Assembly (NCBI RefSeq): GCF_022095675.1
Contig: NZ_JAHYSG010000003.1
Location: 1 to 64,000, forward strand
Reading direction: 5' to 3'
Length of the DNA: 64,000 nt
Source: Dactylosporangium sp. AC04546
Lineage (GTDB): Bacteria; Actinomycetota; Actinomycetes; Mycobacteriales; Micromonosporaceae
The first letter of the stretch is position 1; each line of letters starts with the position of its first letter. This document shows, piece by piece, positions 12,898 through 21,259 of this stretch. The notes beneath the pieces are model-generated. The model was not told the origin of the DNA, searched no databases, and saw only the letters and a list, made by a program, of their open reading frames with translations. The translations under genes and the position numbers were made by a program.

Positions 12898-13698
12898 GTG
12901 CCCATGACCGTGAATCCGGGGGCCGCGGAGTTTCCGCACCGGCAGATCGCCGCGCAGCTGCGGGCCCGCATCCACCGGGGTGACTGGGCGCCCGGTGAGC
13001 GGCTGCCGTCCATCCCGATGCTCGCCACGCAGTTCGGGGTGGCCAAGCAGACCGTGCAGCGGACCATCGACCAGCTGCGCATCGAAGGGCTGCTCATCAC
13101 CCGGCCCGGGTCGGGCACGTTCGTGCGCGGGACCAAGCGGCGGATGAACCGGCTCTCCCGCGGCCGCTACGGGTCCGAGCGCGGCTACCACGCGGAGCTC
13201 GCGGCGCGGTACCGCCAGCATCTCATGCTCGTCGCCCAGCTGCCCGCACCCGCGGACGTGGCCGAGGCGTTCGGCGTCGACCCCGGGACCCCGCTGCTGG
13301 TGCGGCGGCACCTGGTCAGCACCGGCGAGTCGCCGGTCGAGGTCGGGGCGTCCTGGTTCAAGCCGAACGACGTGCGCGGCACCTCGATCGAGCGCCCCGA
13401 CGTCTTCGGGCGGCCGCTGTACCAGGAGGTCGAGGACGAGCTGCGCCGGCGGTACGCGAGCGCCAAGGACCAGGTCAGCGCGCGGCTGCCGAGCCGTGAG
13501 GAGGCGGAGCTGCTGCAGATCCGGCCGGACACGCCCGTGCTCGTGCTGCTGCACGTCGCCTACGACGAGGAGCACCGGCCCATCGAGGTCGCCCAGGCCG
13601 CCTGGCCCGGGCCGATGACGTCGCTGACCGAGGAGTACCGCATCCCCGGCCCGCGCCCGGGCCTGCCGGACGACGAGCCGGGGATGGCGCTCGGCTGA
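12898..13698 (+). CDS. GntR/HutC-family transcriptional regulator
   Basis: A 266-residue regulator. The N-terminal winged helix is FPHRQIAAQLRARIHRGDWAPGERLPSIPMLATQFGVAKQTVQRTIDQLRIEGLLITRPGSGTFV (broken here by nothing; a standard GntR head). A UTRA ligand domain follows (residues about 100-255: DPGTPLLVRRHL, ADQVSARLPSREEAELL-type helices, PVLVLLHVAYDEEHRPIEV). The GTG at 12898 is 8 bases after a strong AGGAGG; an ATG at 12904 is further away. It is convergent with the symporter gene, only 4 bases apart. The effector is unknown. Confidence 0.9.
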   Translation: MPMTVNPGAAEFPHRQIAAQLRARIHRGDWAPGERLPSIPMLATQFGVAKQTVQRTIDQLRIEGLLITRPGSGTFVRGTKRRMNRLSRGRYGSERGYHAELAARYRQHLMLVAQLPAPADVAEAFGVDPGTPLLVRRHLVSTGESPVEVGASWFKPNDVRGTSIERPDVFGRPLYQEVEDELRRRYASAKDQVSARLPSREEAELLQIRPDTPVLVLLHVAYDEEHRPIEVAQAAWPGPMTSLTEEYRIPGPRPGLPDDEPGMALG

Positions 13699-13702
13699 AC
13701 CG

Positions 13703-15352
13703 TCAGGTGATCGGGTCCGGGGCCGGCACGGGGCGCTGCGGGGTGGCGTCGGCGCGCGGGTCGCCCTCGTCGGCGAAGTAGTCGGCGTAGGTGGTGTCGT
13801 CGCCGCCGTCCTGCACGCGGGCCGCGCGAAGGATCACCGTCAGCAGGGCCGCGACGGCCAGGTTCACCGCGACCGCGACGAACCCGGCGTAGATGGTCTT
13901 CGTGCTGTCGAAGCCGAACTCGCTCAGCGGGAACGCCGAGCCGCCGAAGTGCGCGCGCTTCGTCGCCGCGTTCGGGATCTGGTACAGCATCCACATCCCC
14001 AGGCCCATCCCGGCGACCCATCCGGCGATGAGCGCGCCGCGGTGGAACCAGCGGGTGAACAGGCCCAGCGCCACGGCCGGCAGGGTCTGCAGGATGATGA
14101 CCCCGCCGATGAGCTGCAGGTCGATCGAGAACTGCGGGTCGACGAAGACCACGAAGACCAGCGCGCCGAACTTGACCAGCAGCGACATCAGCTTCGACGC
14201 GTTGGCCTCCTGGGCCGGTGTCGCGTCGCGCTTGAGGTACTCCTTGTAGATGTTGCGGGTGAACAGGTTCGCGGCGGCGATGGACATGATGGCCGCCGGC
14301 ACCAGCGCGCCGATGCCGATGGCGGCGTAGGCGACCCCCGCGAACCAGTCCGGGAAGAGCTTGTCGAACAGCAGCGGCACGACCGTGTTGTTGTCGTTCG
14401 TACCGTTGGGGTTCTTCAGCGGCGTGATGCCCGCCGCGATCGCCGCGTAGCCGAGCAGCGCGATGAGCCCGAGCAGCAGCGAGTAGGCCGGCAGGGCCGA
14501 CATGTTGCGCTTGATGACGTCGCGGTTGCGGCTGGCCAGCACGCCGGTGATGCTGTGCGGGTAGAGGAACAGCGCCGGCGCCGAGCCGAGCGCGAGGGTG
14601 ATGTACTGCAGCTGGTTGTTCGCGTTGAGCAGGATGCCGTCGCCGGGGGCCGGGGTCTTGTCGAACTTGGCGTCGGCGGCGTCGAAGATCGCGCCCCACC
14701 CGCCGAGCTTGTACGGCAGGTAGAAGATCGCGACCAGGATGACGACGTAGATGAGCGTGTCCTTGACGAACGCGATGAGCGCCGGGGCGCGCAGGCCGCT
14801 GCTGTAGGTGTAGGCGGCCAGGATCGCGAACGCGATGATGATCGGCAGGTGCCGCGCGATCGTGCCCTCGCCGGTGACGCCCATCGTCTTGAGCACGGCC
14901 TCGATGCCGACGAGCTGCAGCGCGATGTACGGCATCGTGGCGACGATCCCGGTGATCGCGATGAGCAGCGCGAGGGTCGGCGACTGGAACCGCGACCGCA
15001 CGAAGTCGGCCGGCGTGACGAACCCGTGCCGGTGCGAGACCGACCACATCCGCACCAGGACCAGGAACACGAGCGGATAGATGATGACGGTGTACGGCAC
15101 GGCGAAGAAGCCGGCCGCGCCGGAGGCGAACAGCAGCGCCGGTACCGCGACGAACGTGTACGCGGTGTACAGGTCGCCGCCGACGAGGAACCAGGTGATC
15201 CAGGCGCCGAAGTTGCGCCCGCCGAGTCCCCACTCGTCGAGGTGCAGCAGGTTGTCGGGCCGGCGCCAGCGGGCGGCGACGAAACCGAGGGCGCTCACGC
15301 CGACGAACAGGATGACGAAGACCACGATCTCGAGCTGATGGTCACGCCACAC
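13703..15352 (-). CDS. Sodium:solute symporter, monocarboxylate-permease (MctP)-like
   Basis: A 549-residue transporter with about 13 transmembrane helices and the sodium/solute symporter signature around GGRNFGAWITWFLVGGDLYTAY. It resembles the short-chain monocarboxylate uptake permeases (pyruvate, lactate or acetate). The start GTG at 15352 lies 6 bases after the stop of a DUF3311 gene, its usual small partner, so the two form one operon. The last ~40 residues are a hydrophilic cytoplasmic tail (DDTTYADYFADEGDPRAD). The exact substrate is not determined by sequence. Confidence 0.88.
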   Translation of the reverse strand: MWRDHQLEIVVFVILFVGVSALGFVAARWRRPDNLLHLDEWGLGGRNFGAWITWFLVGGDLYTAYTFVAVPALLFASGAAGFFAVPYTVIIYPLVFLVLVRMWSVSHRHGFVTPADFVRSRFQSPTLALLIAITGIVATMPYIALQLVGIEAVLKTMGVTGEGTIARHLPIIIAFAILAAYTYSSGLRAPALIAFVKDTLIYVVILVAIFYLPYKLGGWGAIFDAADAKFDKTPAPGDGILLNANNQLQYITLALGSAPALFLYPHSITGVLASRNRDVIKRNMSALPAYSLLLGLIALLGYAAIAAGITPLKNPNGTNDNNTVVPLLFDKLFPDWFAGVAYAAIGIGALVPAAIMSIAAANLFTRNIYKEYLKRDATPAQEANASKLMSLLVKFGALVFVVFVDPQFSIDLQLIGGVIILQTLPAVALGLFTRWFHRGALIAGWVAGMGLGMWMLYQIPNAATKRAHFGGSAFPLSEFGFDSTKTIYAGFVAVAVNLAVAALLTVILRAARVQDGGDDTTYADYFADEGDPRADATPQRPVPAPDPIT

Positions 15353-15358
15353 GGCCGC

Positions 15359-15580
15359 TCACCGCCGCTTCGTCATCTGGTAGACGAGCGTGGTGGTGCC
15401 CACGCCGACGGCGATGATCGCGAGCTGCATCCAGTAGAAGCGCGGGAAGCCCAGGATGCGCGGGCTGTCGGCGTTGTACCAGACGGTGATCAGCGGCAGC
15501 ACGATCGGGATGAACAGCAGCCAGTTCCAGGGGCTCTTGTCGCCCACCTTGGGGGTGTCTGGCTCTTCCGGGACGGTCAC
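15359..15580 (-). CDS. DUF3311 small membrane protein
   Basis: A 73-residue protein with two transmembrane helices (WNWLLFIPIVLPLITVWYN and FYWMQLAIIAVGVGTTTLVYQM) and the central PRILGFPRFYWMQ motif of DUF3311. This family is found next to SSS permeases and is presumed to be an accessory subunit. The GTG start has an excellent AAGGAGG 5 bases upstream. It is followed after 6 bases by the symporter gene. Confidence 0.88.
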   Translation of the reverse strand: MTVPEEPDTPKVGDKSPWNWLLFIPIVLPLITVWYNADSPRILGFPRFYWMQLAIIAVGVGTTTLVYQMTKRR

Positions 15581-15733
15581 GGGGACCTCCTTGCAGTGGA
15601 GCTGGGGGCGGGGTTGCCGGAGTTGGCGGCTCCGGCTTGATCGACGTAACCCGATCCCTGACCGCCGCGCAGACCCGTCCGGCCACCAATCGGTGAACGG
15701 TAGGTATCCAGCGCCCGGCGGCTGGCTCTTGAC

Positions 15734-16729
15734 CTAGCGGGCCAGCTCGTCCTCGGTCGCGTTGCCGCCGGTCACGATCACTCCCACGTGGGTTCCGGCA
15801 AGCCCCGGATACCGCTGTACCGCGGCGAGCGCGGCGGCACCGGCGCCCTCGGCCTGCGTGTGGGCGCGCCGGGCGAGCAGCCTCCGGGCGCCGTCGATGT
15901 CGTCGTCGCTCACCAGGACGAAGTCGTGCAGGTGCGCGCGGAGGATCGCCTGCGGCCCCTCGAACCCGCGGCCCGTGGCGAGGCCGTCGACGCGGGTCGT
16001 GTTCGGGCGTCGCAGGCACCGGCCCGCGTGCCACGAGTCGTGCGCGGCGGGCGCCTGCTCCGACTGGACGGCGATGACCTTCGTCGATGGCGAGACCGCG
16101 TTCGCGACGATGCACGCCGCGGCCGCGCCGGTGCCGGAGCCGACCGGCACGACCACCGTGTCGAGGCCGGGGTGCTGCTCGAACAGCTCCAGGTAGGCGG
16201 TGGCGACCCCGGCGATGAGGGCCGGCTCGTCGCCGGGGCTGACCAACCGCAGGCCGTGCTCGGCGGCGAGCTCGTGCGCGCGGGCCTCGGCGTCGCCCAT
16301 GTCGTCGCCGCACAGCTCGACCCGCGCGCCGAGGGCCTGCACCGCGCGGACCTTGAACTCGGCCGTCTTGATGGGCATGACGATCGTGGCCTCGCGGCGG
16401 GCGGCACGGGCGGCGTACGCGATGCCCCGGGCGTGGTTGCCGGTCGAGTAGGTGACGATCGGCGCTGGGCCGCCGTCGTGTTCGCCGTGTTCGCCGTGTT
16501 CGCCGTGTTCGCCGTGTTCGCCGTGTTCGCCGCGTTCGCCGCGTTCGGTCAGCAGGAGGTTGAGCGCGCCGCGGACCTTGAACGCGCCGGTCGGCTGGGT
16601 GTTCTCGTGCTTGAGCACCAGGGTGCGCCCGGCGGCCTCGTCGAGCAGCGGGTACGACCAGGCGGGCGTCGGCGGCAGGTGCGGCGCGAGCAGCCGCCGC
16701 GCGCGCAGGACGTCGGTCATCGTCAGCAT
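15734..16729 (-). CDS. Threonine dehydratase-like PLP lyase
   Basis: A 331-residue tryptophan-synthase-beta-fold enzyme. The PLP lysine is in TGAFKVRGALNLL. YSTGNHARGIAYAA is the phosphate/substrate loop (Asn-His in place of the usual Gly-Gln-His arrangement). The glycine-rich cofactor loop is VVPVGSGTGAAAAC. Known members deaminate L-threonine to 2-oxobutyrate or isomerise/dehydrate serine. There is no C-terminal ACT domain, so it is the short, catabolic-type form. It contains a repeated His-Gly-Glu tract from a 9-bp tandem repeat. ATGs at 16789, 16729 and 16720 are possible; 16729 is preferred from family length. It is divergent from a LysR gene that may control it. Confidence 0.83.
   Translation of the reverse strand: MLTMTDVLRARRLLAPHLPPTPAWSYPLLDEAAGRTLVLKHENTQPTGAFKVRGALNLLLTERGERGEHGEHGEHGEHGEHGEHDGGPAPIVTYSTGNHARGIAYAARAARREATIVMPIKTAEFKVRAVQALGARVELCGDDMGDAEARAHELAAEHGLRLVSPGDEPALIAGVATAYLELFEQHPGLDTVVVPVGSGTGAAAACIVANAVSPSTKVIAVQSEQAPAAHDSWHAGRCLRRPNTTRVDGLATGRGFEGPQAILRAHLHDFVLVSDDDIDGARRLLARRAHTQAEGAGAAALAAVQRYPGLAGTHVGVIVTGGNATEDELAR
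16481..16543. repeat. In-frame 9-bp tandem repeat in the dehydratase gene
   Basis: Seven consecutive 9-base units on the plus strand, five TTCGCCGTG followed by two TTCGCCGCG. On the coding strand they encode five His-Gly-Glu and two Arg-Gly-Glu repeats. The tract lies in a surface position between LLLTERG and APIVTYSTGNHARG, so copy number could vary without a frameshift. Confidence 0.95.
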
Positions 16730-16804
16730 GCCGTCCACGCTGCCGGTCCCGCTCCCATCAATCCAATGCCGGTTGTCTGGGTTTTCCATCGGTACCGTCG
16801 ATGC

Positions 16805-17797
16805 ATGCTCGACGTGACCCGCCTGCGGGTGCTCGTGGCGCTCGCCCGCCACGGCTCGGTGACGGCCGCCGCGGCCGCCCTGCACTACGCCCAGCCGTCG
16901 GTCAGCCACCATCTGGCCCGCCTGGAGGCGGAGACCGGCACGCAGCTGCTGCAGCGGGCGGGCCGGGGCGTGCGGCTGACCGCGGCGGGGCGGCTCCTCG
17001 CCGAGCGGGCCGAGGAGATCCTGGGCCGCCTCGACGCGGCCGAGGCGGAGCTGGCCGAGCACGCGGGCCTGCGCGCGGGCCGGGTCCGGCTGGCCGCGTT
17101 CCCGTCGGCGCTCGGCTCGTTCGTGCCGCTCGCCGCGGCCCGGTTCGCCGCGGACTTCCCGGCGGTGACGCTGACCCTGGTCGAGGCCGAGCCGCCGGAG
17201 GCCCTGTCGCTGCTGCGCTCTGGCGAGGTGGACGTGGCGGTCGTCTTCGACTACCCGACCGCGACGGCCACGGGCGCGGCGGCCGTTCCCGTCCCGGCGG
17301 CTACGGACGGCGCCACAGCCACGGGCGCGGCGGCCACGGGTCCGGCCACCGCGACGACCGGTGCCGCCGCGACCGCAACGGCCGCCTCCGGGGTCCGGTT
17401 CATGCCGCTGTTCGCCGAGCCGCTGCACCTCGTGACGCCGGCCGCCGTGGACGCCGACCTGCCGTCGCTGGCGCAGGCGCGGTGGATCGCCGGCTGCGAC
17501 CGCTGCCGCAGCAGCCTGCTCCAGCGCTGCGCCGCGGCCGGCTTCGAACCGGACATATCCTTCACCACGGACGATTACGTCGCCGTGCAGGCCCTGGTCG
17601 CGGCCGGCCTGGGCGTCACGATCCTGCCCGACCTGGCCCTGCGCGCGCACCGCTCCCCGGCCGTGCGCACCGTCGCGCTGACGGGCGGCGAGCGCCACGT
17701 GAGCGCGGCGGTGTACGGCGCCCCGCCCGACCCGCCGGGCACCGCCCGCCTGCTGGAGGCGCTGCGGCTGGCTCCCGTGGGCCGCGGCCCCCGGTAG
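16805..17797 (+). CDS. LysR-family transcriptional regulator
   Basis: A 330-residue LysR protein. The N-terminal winged helix is clear (LRVLVALARHGSVTAAAAALHYAQPSVSHHLARLEAETG) and the effector domain follows. The effector domain carries an unusual ~45-residue Ala/Thr/Gly low-complexity insertion (about residues 150-196) between EVDVAVVFDYP and GVRFMPLFAEPLHLV. The ATG at 16805 gives MLDVTRLRVL. It is divergent from the threonine dehydratase gene, with overlapping promoters in ~75 bases, the usual LysR arrangement for controlling the neighbour. Effector unknown. Confidence 0.88.
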   Translation: MLDVTRLRVLVALARHGSVTAAAAALHYAQPSVSHHLARLEAETGTQLLQRAGRGVRLTAAGRLLAERAEEILGRLDAAEAELAEHAGLRAGRVRLAAFPSALGSFVPLAAARFAADFPAVTLTLVEAEPPEALSLLRSGEVDVAVVFDYPTATATGAAAVPVPAATDGATATGAAATGPATATTGAAATATAASGVRFMPLFAEPLHLVTPAAVDADLPSLAQARWIAGCDRCRSSLLQRCAAAGFEPDISFTTDDYVAVQALVAAGLGVTILPDLALRAHRSPAVRTVALTGGERHVSAAVYGAPPDPPGTARLLEALRLAPVGRGPR

Positions 17798-17808
17798 CCG
17801 CCCCGCCA

Positions 17809-17850
17809 TCGACGCTGGCCACCGTCCGACGAGAGGCCAGCGTCGATGTT
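17809..17850. terminator. Bidirectional hairpin between lysR and mshC
   Basis: A perfect 14-bp inverted repeat (CATCGACGCTGGCC / GGCCAGCGTCGATG) with a 14-base loop between two convergent genes. Confidence 0.8.
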
Positions 17851-17897
17851 TCCGGGGGGATGCGGCACCGGCCGGAAATGCCGGCGCCGGATGGGGG

Positions 17898-19148
17898 TTA
17901 CAGCTTGATGCCCAGCAGTGCGTCCACGGCCGCCGTCATGAGGGCCGGGGCCTCGCGGTCGTCGCCGGCGTCGGCGAGAGTGGCGTCGACCCAGGCGTCG
18001 ACCGCGGCCAGGGCGCCGGGCGAGTCGAGGTCGTCGGAGAGGCGCTCGCGCAGCTGCGCGAGGAGCTCGACGCCCGACGGGCCGATGCCCGCGCGGGCCG
18101 CCTCACGCCAGCGGGACAGGCGCTGCTGGCCGGTCTTGAGCACGTCGTCGGTCCACTGGCGGTCGGTGCGGTAGTGGTCGGCGAGCAGCCCCAGCCGTAC
18201 CGCCATCGGGTCCACGCCGTCGGCGCGCAGGCGGGAGACGAAGACCAGGTTGCCCTGGCTCTTGGACATCTTGTCGCCGTCCAGGCCGATCATGCCGGCG
18301 TGCACGTAGTGGGTCGCGAACGGCGTCTTGCCGCTCAGCGCCTCGGCGTGCGCGGCCGAACACTCGTGGTGCGGGAACAGCAGGTCGTTGCCGCCGCCCT
18401 GCACGTCGATGGTGTCGCCGAGGAGGCTCTGGGCGATCACGGTGCACTCGATGTGCCAGCCGGGGCGGCCGGGGCCGAGGTCGCCGCCGTCCCACGCGGG
18501 CTCGCCCTCGCGCAGGCCGCGCCAGAGCAGCGGGTCGAGCGGGTCGCGCTTGCCCGCGCGCTGCGGGTCGCCGCCGCGCTCGGCGGAGACGCGGAGCATC
18601 TCGGTGCGGGAGAGGTTCGACTCGGTACCGAAGCCCGGCGCGGTGGCGACCGAGAAGTACACGTCGCCGGTGCCGTCCTCGAGCGGGTACGCGTGGCCGG
18701 AGGCGAGCAGCGCCGAGACCTTGCGCGCGATCTGCGGGATGGACTCGACGGCGCCGACGTAGCGCTTCGGCGGGATGATCCGCAGCGCCTCCATGTCCTC
18801 GCGGAACAGCGCCGTCTCGCGCATGGCGAGCACGACCCAGTCCTCGCCGTCGCGGGCGGCCCGCTCCAGCAGCGGGTCGTCGACGTCGGTGACATTCTGG
18901 ACGTAGTCGACCTCGTGCCCGGCGTCCCGCCAGACCCGGTTGGCCAGGTCGAACGCGATCATGGTGGCGGCGTGGCCGAGGTGGGTCGCGTCGTAGGGTG
19001 TGATGCCGCAGACGTACATGGTGGCCGGACGCCCGTCGACCTCGACCGGCGCGGTCTCCCGCCGCGCCGAGTCGAACAGTGCGAGCGGGGCAGCACCGGT
19101 GCCGGTGCGGGGCAGCGTGGGCACCGCCGGTGCCGTCCAGGACTCCAT
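17898..19148 (-). CDS. mshC: Mycothiol cysteine ligase MshC
   Basis: A 416-residue class I aminoacyl-tRNA-synthetase-like enzyme. It joins cysteine to GlcN-inositol in mycothiol synthesis, using ATP. The start [22 protein letters not shown] and the motif [20 protein letters not shown] contain the zinc Cys and HLGH nucleotide signature; KMSKSQGN is the second signature. Zinc ligands also include the Cys in HIECTVIAQ and the His pair in [14 protein letters not shown]. It is shorter than CysRS and lacks the anticodon domain, which separates MshC from CysS. It is the last gene of a five-gene operon beginning with the LLM oxidoreductase. Confidence 0.96.
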   Translation of the reverse strand: MESWTAPAVPTLPRTGTGAAPLALFDSARRETAPVEVDGRPATMYVCGITPYDATHLGHAATMIAFDLANRVWRDAGHEVDYVQNVTDVDDPLLERAARDGEDWVVLAMRETALFREDMEALRIIPPKRYVGAVESIPQIARKVSALLASGHAYPLEDGTGDVYFSVATAPGFGTESNLSRTEMLRVSAERGGDPQRAGKRDPLDPLLWRGLREGEPAWDGGDLGPGRPGWHIECTVIAQSLLGDTIDVQGGGNDLLFPHHECSAAHAEALSGKTPFATHYVHAGMIGLDGDKMSKSQGNLVFVSRLRADGVDPMAVRLGLLADHYRTDRQWTDDVLKTGQQRLSRWREAARAGIGPSGVELLAQLRERLSDDLDSPGALAAVDAWVDATLADAGDDREAPALMTAAVDALLGIKL

Positions 19149-19158
19149 GACCCACAGC

Positions 19159-19929
19159 CTATCCGTGGATCACACTGCGGCGGGACTGCAGCAGGGCGTT
19201 CACCCGGACCGACACCATGGCCACCTCGGCCGGGGTGAGATGGTCCGAGAGGGACTCGGCCAGGCCGGACTGGTACTGCGCGCGGAGCTTCTCGAGGACC
19301 TCGACCGCCTCGTCGGGCAGCGGGCGGCCGGCCCAGCCCCACAGGACCGTGCGCAGCTTGTCCTCGGTGTGGAAGCAGATGCCGTGGTCGACGCCGTGGA
19401 CCCGGCCGTCGACGGTCTCGATGACGTGGCCGCCCTTGCGGTCGGCGTTGTTGGCGATCGCGTCGAAGACGGCCAGCCAGGCCAGGCGCGGGTCGTCGGC
19501 GTGGGCGAGCACGAAGGCGCGGCCGTGCTCGTCGCGCGCGGACATGATGCGCCGCCAGCCCTTCGGTACCTTGGCCGCCGGAACGAAACCCAGGAGCAGC
19601 TCGTCGCTCTGGAGGTCCTCGTCGATCCAGAGCTGGCACATGCCCGGCCCGAGCGGGCCGTCGCGCAGGACGGTCGGCGGCACGATCCCCCAGCCGGTCG
19701 CCTCGGAGAGCAGCCAGGCGCTGTACTCGCGGCCGGCGAGCGTGCCGTCGGGGAAGTCCCACAGCGGGCGCTCACCCGCGACGGGCTTGTAGACGCAGCG
19801 GGCGACGCGGTCGCCGTGGGTGATGACGGCCCGCAGCGTGGCGTTCGAGGCGTCCATGAGGCGGCCCTCGAGCTCCAGCTCGCCGTGGTGCAGCAGCTCC
19901 AGTGCCTCGTCGTCGGGCAGGGCCGGCAC
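19159..19929 (-). CDS. SCO1664-family protein (kinase-like fold)
   Basis: About 256 residues. The sequence [36 protein letters not shown], then [59 protein letters not shown] matches the actinobacterial SCO1664 family. The Lys in YKP, the Glu in GREYSAWL and the NADRKGGH...DHGICFH segment resemble the ATP-binding and catalytic regions of the PI3/PI4-kinase-like fold (inference). The GTG at 19929 is 7 bases after the DUF3090 stop. It is part of the conserved mshC operon and its substrate is not known. Confidence 0.85.
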   Translation of the reverse strand: MPALPDDEALELLHHGELELEGRLMDASNATLRAVITHGDRVARCVYKPVAGERPLWDFPDGTLAGREYSAWLLSEATGWGIVPPTVLRDGPLGPGMCQLWIDEDLQSDELLLGFVPAAKVPKGWRRIMSARDEHGRAFVLAHADDPRLAWLAVFDAIANNADRKGGHVIETVDGRVHGVDHGICFHTEDKLRTVLWGWAGRPLPDEAVEVLEKLRAQYQSGLAESLSDHLTPAEVAMVSVRVNALLQSRRSVIHG

Positions 19930-19936
19930 TGGCGCG

Positions 19937-20500
19937 CTACCTGCGGTAGCCGTTGTGGCGCGGGCAGAGGTGCCCGCGGGCGTCGAGGGGCTGCCCGCAC
20001 AGCGGGCACGGCGGGCGGCCGGACGCGACGACGCGCTTGGCCCGCTCGATGAACGCCCGGGTGGCGGCCGGGGTGAGCCGGACGCGCAGGCGGTCACGGT
20101 CGGCGGTGGCCAGCTCGTCCTCGTCCTCGTCCTCGGCCTCCTCGACCTCCTCCTCGCCGACGGCGATGGCCTCGATGACCACGGTGGCGGTGTCGACGTC
20201 GAACTGCAGGCCCAGCGTGCCGACCCGGAACTCCTCGTCGAGCGGAGTGTCGAGCGGTTCGTTGTCGGCCGTCTCGACGGCCGGCTCCCCGGGCATCTCG
20301 ACGCCGAAGCGGCGCTGCGCCTCCTGGAGGAGCTCCTCGAGCTTCTCGGCGAGCAGGGACACCTGGACCTTCTCCAGGGCGACACTGATCAGGCGGCCGC
20401 CGCCGCGCGCCTGCAGAAAGAAGGTCCGCTCCCCCGGCGCACCCACGGTCCCCGCCACGAACCGCTCCGGCGGTTCGAACGCGTACACCTGGTGGCTCAT
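19937..20500 (-). CDS. DUF3090 protein with C-terminal zinc ribbon
   Basis: A 187-residue protein of the actinobacterial DUF3090 family: MSHQVYAFEPPERFVAGTVGAPGERTFFLQA at the start, then VALEKVQVSLLAEKLEELL. A very acidic linker lies near residues 118-133. The end CPLCGQPLDARGHLCPRHNGY is a Cys/His zinc ribbon. It is co-transcribed between the phosphatase and the SCO1664-family gene. The neighbouring order is conserved across actinobacteria, which suggests a joint but unknown function. Confidence 0.88.
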   Translation of the reverse strand: MSHQVYAFEPPERFVAGTVGAPGERTFFLQARGGGRLISVALEKVQVSLLAEKLEELLQEAQRRFGVEMPGEPAVETADNEPLDTPLDEEFRVGTLGLQFDVDTATVVIEAIAVGEEEVEEAEDEDEDELATADRDRLRVRLTPAATRAFIERAKRVVASGRPPCPLCGQPLDARGHLCPRHNGYRR

Positions 20501-20552
20501 GTCCGAAACTCTATCCGCAGATGCGCGCCCGCGTCCCGCGTGGGCACCAAGA

Positions 20553-21257
20553 TCACACGGAACCGCCCGAACCGCCACCAACCGCGGCATCTGACGACGG
20601 CGGCTCCTCCGACGGCGGGGGCGGCTGAAACCCGGACAGATCACCCCCGGTGTCGTTGAGCCGCAGGACGAACGAGCGCAGCGGCGTGTACCGGATGACG
20701 GTGACCGACGCCGGCTCGACCGCGATGCGCTGGAACAGGTCGAGGTGCATGCCGAGGGCGTCGGCGACGACCGCCTTGATGATGTCGCCGTGGCTGCACG
20801 CCAGCCAGACCGCCTCGGGGCCGTGCTCGGCGGCGACGCGCGCGTCCCAGCCGCGGACCGTGGCGATCGCCCGGGCCGACATCGCGGCCATCGACTCACC
20901 CTCGGCGCCGGGGAACACGGCGGCCGACGGATGGGCCTGGACGGTCGCCCACAGCGGCTCCTTGGCGAGCTCCTTGAGCGGTCGGCCGGTCCAGTCGCCG
21001 TAGCGGCACTCGACGATGCCGTCGTCGATCTGCACGCCCTCCCACGTCGGCAGGGCCAGCGACAGGGTCTCCACACAGCGTGGCAGCGGGCTGGACACGA
21101 CCGCCTTGAGCGGCAGCTTCGCCGCGGCGAGCCGCTCGCCGACGGCGACCGCCTGGGCGCGGCCGACCTCGTCGAGGCCGACGGGCTGGTGGCCGGCGAG
21201 GATCCCGGTCGCGTTCGTCGTGGTCCGGCCGTGGCGGAGCAGCAGCAGCGTGGTCAC
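20553..21257 (-). CDS. Histidine phosphatase (MSMEG_4193-type phosphomutase-like)
   Basis: A 234-residue histidine-phosphatase-superfamily protein. The catalytic RHG motif is in LLLLRHGRTTTNATG, and the second His is in WLACSHGDIIKAVVAD. The Glu in IVECRYGDWTGRPLKEL completes the site. The C-terminal tail is Pro/Gly/Ser-rich. The start is the GTG at 21257, overlapping nothing but 3 bases past the LLM stop. It belongs to the mshC operon. The family name implies mutase activity, but phosphatase action on an unknown small molecule is more likely. Confidence 0.85.
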   Translation of the reverse strand: MTTLLLLRHGRTTTNATGILAGHQPVGLDEVGRAQAVAVGERLAAAKLPLKAVVSSPLPRCVETLSLALPTWEGVQIDDGIVECRYGDWTGRPLKELAKEPLWATVQAHPSAAVFPGAEGESMAAMSARAIATVRGWDARVAAEHGPEAVWLACSHGDIIKAVVADALGMHLDLFQRIAVEPASVTVIRYTPLRSFVLRLNDTGGDLSGFQPPPPSEEPPSSDAAVGGGSGGSV

Positions 21258-21259
21258 CC

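Noticed and set aside
16481..16543. CRISPR-like array
   Set aside because: Nine-base units in an intact reading frame without spacers; no cas gene in the window.
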